From NCBI GenBank assembly GCA_028564705.1, contig JAPXFQ010000250.1, positions 1,302,001 through 1,366,000 on the forward strand: DNA of 64,000 nucleotides. Direction: 5' to 3'. The first letter of the stretch is position 1, and each line of letters starts with the position of its first letter. The DNA comes from Apricaphanius iberus (Eukaryota; Chordata; Actinopteri; Cyprinodontiformes; Aphaniidae). Positions 37,601 to 43,600 of the stretch are shown one piece after another. Under the pieces are notes generated by a model that saw nothing but the letters and a program-made list of their open reading frames with translations, made no database searches and was not told where the DNA came from. The translations under genes were made by a program, and so were the position numbers.

Positions 37601-40600
37601 TGTTTGTGAAGGTGTGGCCAGTGGAGGTGGGATACAGAGGTTTTGTAGCCGGTTCCATCACAAGTGTCTTGAAGGAAGTAGAGATCAGAGGGCAGGCCCA
37701 ACGGAGGGCGGTCAAAGAACTTGCCACTGTAGCGGAACGGAGTAGTCACTGGCTGTGGCTGAAACAAGGGCTGTGTAATGATCGTGTGGTGCTACCGTGC
37801 GACACACACCCGGATCTGATCAACCCATGCTGGGCCAACCCCAGAATAGGGGGACTTGTGATAAGTGGCTGAAACACCCAAGGAAGTCAGGGCACACAAC
37901 TAAAGATGTGTCGCATTCGTGGCACCACGTGATCTGTGCCAAATTTCACCCAACCCCAGATTACATCTCCACTCAATTGTCTTGCTGAAAGTTAGGCATC
38001 TTTAACAACTAGTCCTAGTAAGAATCCTGTTACAGAATGAGAGCTTCCTAATGAGTCAATGTTGATTTTGTTTTAGGATTTAATTGTTACCTAATGGCTT
38101 AGTTGAAGTCTGATTTTTGTGACTGAGCAGGATGTCCTTTTTGGTAGACATTTGTGGTGCGCTTCAAGATTTGTTCTCATTTTTTCCCCTCATTATTTTT
38201 TACCTCTGCAGAGGTGAGAAGAAACAGAACAGAGAACCAACCGTTAAACCAGAACCAGAGCTGGAGCCAAACTGGTCAAACACCCCAACCAGGAGCCAAC
38301 CTGGAACAAGGAGGTCCACCCCCAGCCAAGCGACTCAAATCTAACCCCACAAGCCAACAACAGCTTGCTAACTCCACCCCTGGCACCACCACCATCAGCT
38401 CCCTCCTCGACTCTTCCCCAAGACATAACCCTCTCCGATCCATCCTACCCAAATCCCAAAAAACTGGGCTCAGCAATCCGAGAGCACTTCTCTCCAACTC
38501 CGCCGCTGACCGGCCTCAGTTCCACAGTGCCCCATTCTCTCACCTGCAGGCCAGGATAAGGGGGTCTGAGGGGGGCAACATGTGGAACCTGAGACGGTCT
38601 CTTGGACAAAATAGTCTAGTCAGGAGAATTCAAGGAAAAGAACGGCTGGCCATCCATCTGCGGCAGAGAGTGCTCTCTGATAGGGGAGAGGAGACTGAGC
38701 TGCTGACCTATCAGGATAACCCAGAAGACTTGCAGGTATAGTAAGCTGTTTTTTCTTGCTCTATTCTGAGAATTTTTTAATATAAGGAATATATATTTTT
38801 TAAAACACATAAAGAATAATGATTCAGCTTTGAGTCCTGAACCAAAATCAGCAGCAATGGCTCTTCACATGTTAAAGGTGGACATCACAATGCTTGCCGA
38901 CCACATCATGGATGCTTCAGCTGGAAGGCTTAAGCAGACTACAGGCACTGAAACAGATTCTGCAAAGGCTGGGATCAGCACTGATGTAAAGTCACTGTCT
39001 GGTTACCTTGATGAGGTGGAAAGGTGAGTCCAAATCTGTAATATTACTGTAGTTTTTTTAGGTAATTATTCATGTAGCTGAATTGTTTCAGAGTAGCATT
39101 GTATGTATATCATACAATCATAAGAAATAATTAATCTTGGCTTTGGTTTGGTTTTCTATGCAGGTTTCTGAAATCTAAGCCCAAGGCTACAAGCCCCAAA
39201 CCAAATTCACTCTCAGGGCTGGAGGAGCAGCAGACTCCTCATGCAAACCAAGCGCCCTCAACTCCCTTTGACTGGAGCTCATTCCTCTGTGCAGCTATGA
39301 AAGAGGAGAAGTTGAAACCTAACTCCTCTTGTCTAGGCATGACTGAGGCAGAGCAGCAAGAGCTGTACGAAACCATCAGGCACGCTCTGCACTCACTCAG
39401 AAAACACAAGGCAAGTATGACCTCCACTTTTGCTCATGCAGACAGCATGACTGGTATTTAATTTGGTTCTGGGATTCTCTCTCGCCCTGTTGTTAAGGGT
39501 TCACCGCGATCAGTAATTATGTCAGTTGTGCCATGTAAGGTTAAATTATTTCTAACGTTCTTCTCAGGGTCCCATTCAGGAACAACATAAAGAGATTGCG
39601 GCAGTGATTCAACGCTGCTACAAGAGATACAAGCAGGTAAGATCAGCAAGTTGGATCAGCTGTCAGCCTTATTTTAAAATATATTTATTTTGTTGAAGCA
39701 GTCCATAAGCATTCACTAAAACTGTTAATATAGCTTGTTGGTCTGTGTGTGTGGTAGTGCTGGGAGGGTGAAAATTTACCGATACCGAAATTTATGATTG
39801 TTACCAACGTCATTTTGGCCGTGCTGGTAAATTCAGTATGTAAAAAATATAATTTAAAAAATTTAAAAATGAAAAGATGTATTTTAGTTTAGCGGTGCTC
39901 CTGCCCCTTTAAGAAATGAGCGGGTCACATGACTAGGCACAGTCACGTTAAATACAGAGGCAACTGTGTAGCTATATTTACCTGGAATTTAGACTCATCT
40001 ACTGACTTTTTCAGAAAAATGCGACTAGCGACAAATAAAGTGAGTTTTTATGGTGTTATTGGAGACTTAGACTCCAATGTAGAGGACATATGATTTTTAA
40101 TGCAGCAACGGAGCTGCAGAACGCTTCTAGCTTAACAGCTCCGCCCGCCCAGGTCCTGCTCAGGCGGAGCAGATATTAACCCCGCTAAGTTGTTGCTTGA
40201 AGCTGTTCCCACTTCTGCTACGATGTAAAATATTTTCTCTCTAAAATAAACAACTGCACACTAAAATCACCGATCAGAAACAGAGAAAGGAGTGGGAATC
40301 AAACTCTTAATTAAAAGCCGTTCAATAGCAAAAACCCACGCACATTTTTCACATTTTAAAGAACATTATGTCCACTACCTGACAATGACTACAGAAAAGG
40401 ACAGGGTGATGTGATCATCGTTATCATCCACTTATCGTTACAGAGTAAAATGCTGAATATACCAAGATATTAATTTTAGCGAGTGTGTTAAAGAAAATTA
40501 CCTGAATGTCTTGAGTGTGAATTAATGCTCCCACTTGACATCCGTCCGGGACAATCTGACAACCTTGAAAACTAAAAATAGATGTAAAAGTTCCCAGGAA

Positions 40601-43600
40601 AGACAGTTGTTTGCTCAGATATCTGCTTCATTTCATTATCAGATTCACTAAACAAATAGAAATTATCACATAACATTGTAACATTTGTTTGCAGATTCTA
40701 CTTTTTTGACTAATGTTGAGGGGAAACAGATATTTGTGTTTTCAAACTAGGTCTTACACATACATTCCATATGTATTATATCTACTGTAGCTATTTCCCA
40801 ACAGTAATTTCTTTACATCATTAATGTTTTTTTATGGGTTAGTAAGGTGTTAATTATCCTTTAAGTGGTCCTAATAATATCATGTTTTTAGTTGTTTTTT
40901 TCATAATAGTCCTTCAACAGGTTACAGTACCTTGCAAATGTATTCTCATCCTATGAACTTTTTAACACTCTGTCACATAACAACCACAAACTTAAATATT
41001 TTTCATTGGGAAATTATGTGATAAGCAAAGGTAAGACAAAGCTGTGTAGCAGGAAGAAAATTATATAGTTTAAAATTTTACTTGCAGGAATCAAAATGTG
41101 AAATTTTTGCCATACAATGTTTTACCCCCACTTACTGATTCCCCTAAATAAAACTCTACTTGTGTTAAATTTGATGTATTAAACAAACACAGGCTAGCAA
41201 AGAGACTAAGTAGTTGCACGTCCTTATTGGAGCTTGACAGAAATTCCAAATAAAGCACATTAAATTTGTGGTTGTAACAGGTAAAAAAGTGTGGATGTGG
41301 GTCAAAATACTTGTGGAAGATGATGGCCTTTTTCCTTCTTTTGCAGTATGCACTTTATAAGAGGATGACTTTAGCAGCCATCCTGATCCAGAGTCGTTTC
41401 CGGAGTTTCCATGAACAAAGGAAGTTCCAGCAGAGTCGCAGAGCAGCAGTCCTCATCCAGCAATACTACCGCTCCTACAAGCACTCCCTCAGGTACTCCA
41501 TATGCACACACAAGTATGATGTAATTTGGATTGCATAAGAAATGTAATTCAACGATACACCGGTATCATTGTTCACAGCAGCCTCCTAACTAAAAAACAG
41601 AACCAGGCTGCTCGCAAGATCCTGAGGTTCCTGCTCCGCTGCCGCCACAGGTGAGGCGTGTAACTCATAACGCACACTCAAACTCATCTATGCACACACC
41701 ATATCATACACTCATACCTCCCAATAACACACATAGACAGACTTACACAGTGCTAATAGTTGCTGTTGTTTTGATGCTCCTATGAAGCCCCTTGATGGAC
41801 CACAGGCCTCTGAAACAGGTGAGTCCCTCTTGCTCCCTCTCTTTCGGAGGCTGATGCCTGTTTGCATGACAGCGGAAGGAGAGGGAGAGGTAGAGGAGCT
41901 CCTGGATCATTATCCTTTCCTCCCGCTCTCTTCTTTCCTCCCTATCTCTCTCTGTCTCCCTCTAACGACTGTCGAATGATGACCATAAATGTGCATGACT
42001 GACAGAGATGCAAATCTTGCATATGGTCTTCTTGGGGGCATGTTCTGATTATCACAAAGGCACTTCGAGGGTAGCTTGGCATGCAAATTTTTGTGTGCCT
42101 TGATGGATGGGTCTGATTCAGAGAATTTGAGTGTATCCCTGCATCCGAATACCCCTACTATGCCTACTACGTGGCAGGCGAAAAGCAGTAAGCGAGCGAT
42201 GTAGTAGATCTGAATGTCTAGTATGGATTGGCGTAGTAGGCATAAAGTTCCCGAATGTGTACTACCGCCAAAGTAAAAGCACCTGTACGCTACGCTATCC
42301 CACAATGCAGTGGAAGCCCAAAAATTGTAGAAGAAGAGTGACGCACCGAGGACGGGACCACAGGCGACGTAACGTAAACGTCCCGGTAAAATGGTGGAGC
42401 AGGACGTCCGATTTCATGCCTACTACTCGCTCGTTTGCTACGCAGTATTTACTGGATCAACGGGCAAGTAGCAGCTACCACGTAGCATGTAGTAAATACT
42501 AAGGATTCAGATGCAGGGCTTGTTTCCGTGTGAAGGGTGTGAATTGAAGGAGGTTTTCTCAAAAAATGATTATTTTATCTTTTGACATTTGTGGGACTAA
42601 ATAAAAAAAAATCAAGTTGACGTTAAAGTGCTTTGCAAGAATATTTCCATATATTGTACTTTTTTATATTGTGCTTGATTACAACCACAAAGTTTAATAT
42701 ATTTTATTAAGATTTAATCTGATCAACAAGTAGCACATAATTGTACATTGCAAGGATAATATTAGATGGTTGTGGATTTTTTCCCCCAATTGAAATTGTC
42801 ATAATTGTGTGGGTTTTTCTTTTTCTTTTTAAAGCTAAAATTAGTAGGAAAAAGCATCACAATGACCAAGAAACACAGCAGACAGTTGTGGAGAAGTTTA
42901 GATAAAGATGAGATTTGAAAATAATATTCCAAGCTTTTTACGTTTTACGGCATTTTTCAGTCCATAATTTGAAAATGGGAAGAGTGATAATGGCGTCCAC
43001 ATGAACGATAAATAAAGGAGAAAATTGATCAGAGATGTGGCCAAGAAGAATATGGAAGAGTAGCAGAGACCCATTGCTCAGGTGGAAAATTCTGTTACTA
43101 TTAGTTATCCATTCCACAGATCAGGGGTCTCATTTATTAAGCTTGCATATGCACAAAACAGGGTCTGAAAATTGCGCAAGTAGGTTTCTTTGCAAACTTT
43201 GTGATTTATAAAAATTAAAAAAAAACATTAGAAAACTATGCGTGCAACTTTAAGCACACAAATGACCTCACTTGTGCACAAATGTAGGAAACTGGCCACA
43301 CAGCCGGTGAGATGGCAAACAGCAAACCAACCCAACCAACAGTAAATCCCCACCCTAGTCTCTGAACTGATCATTAAAATATGTTGCATTTAAAAATGAC
43401 ATCACCATATATGTAGGTCTTTAGATTATACAGCATTTGCACTTATTTGTGCACTAAAGCCGGAGTCTGGAGAATTTCTTCATGTATCAAAGTTTTCTAG
43501 ATCTTTCAAATGATAGTTCAGTTCCATACTATGATATGTGGGTGGTGCGCCACATTTGTTATTATTGTTAAATCCCTCCTTCCTCCCTTCGACCCCTATG

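Noticed and set aside
37543..37872. 109-codon frame in a camta1 intron
   Set aside because: No recognisable domain and no flanking splice signals in a frame compatible with camta1.
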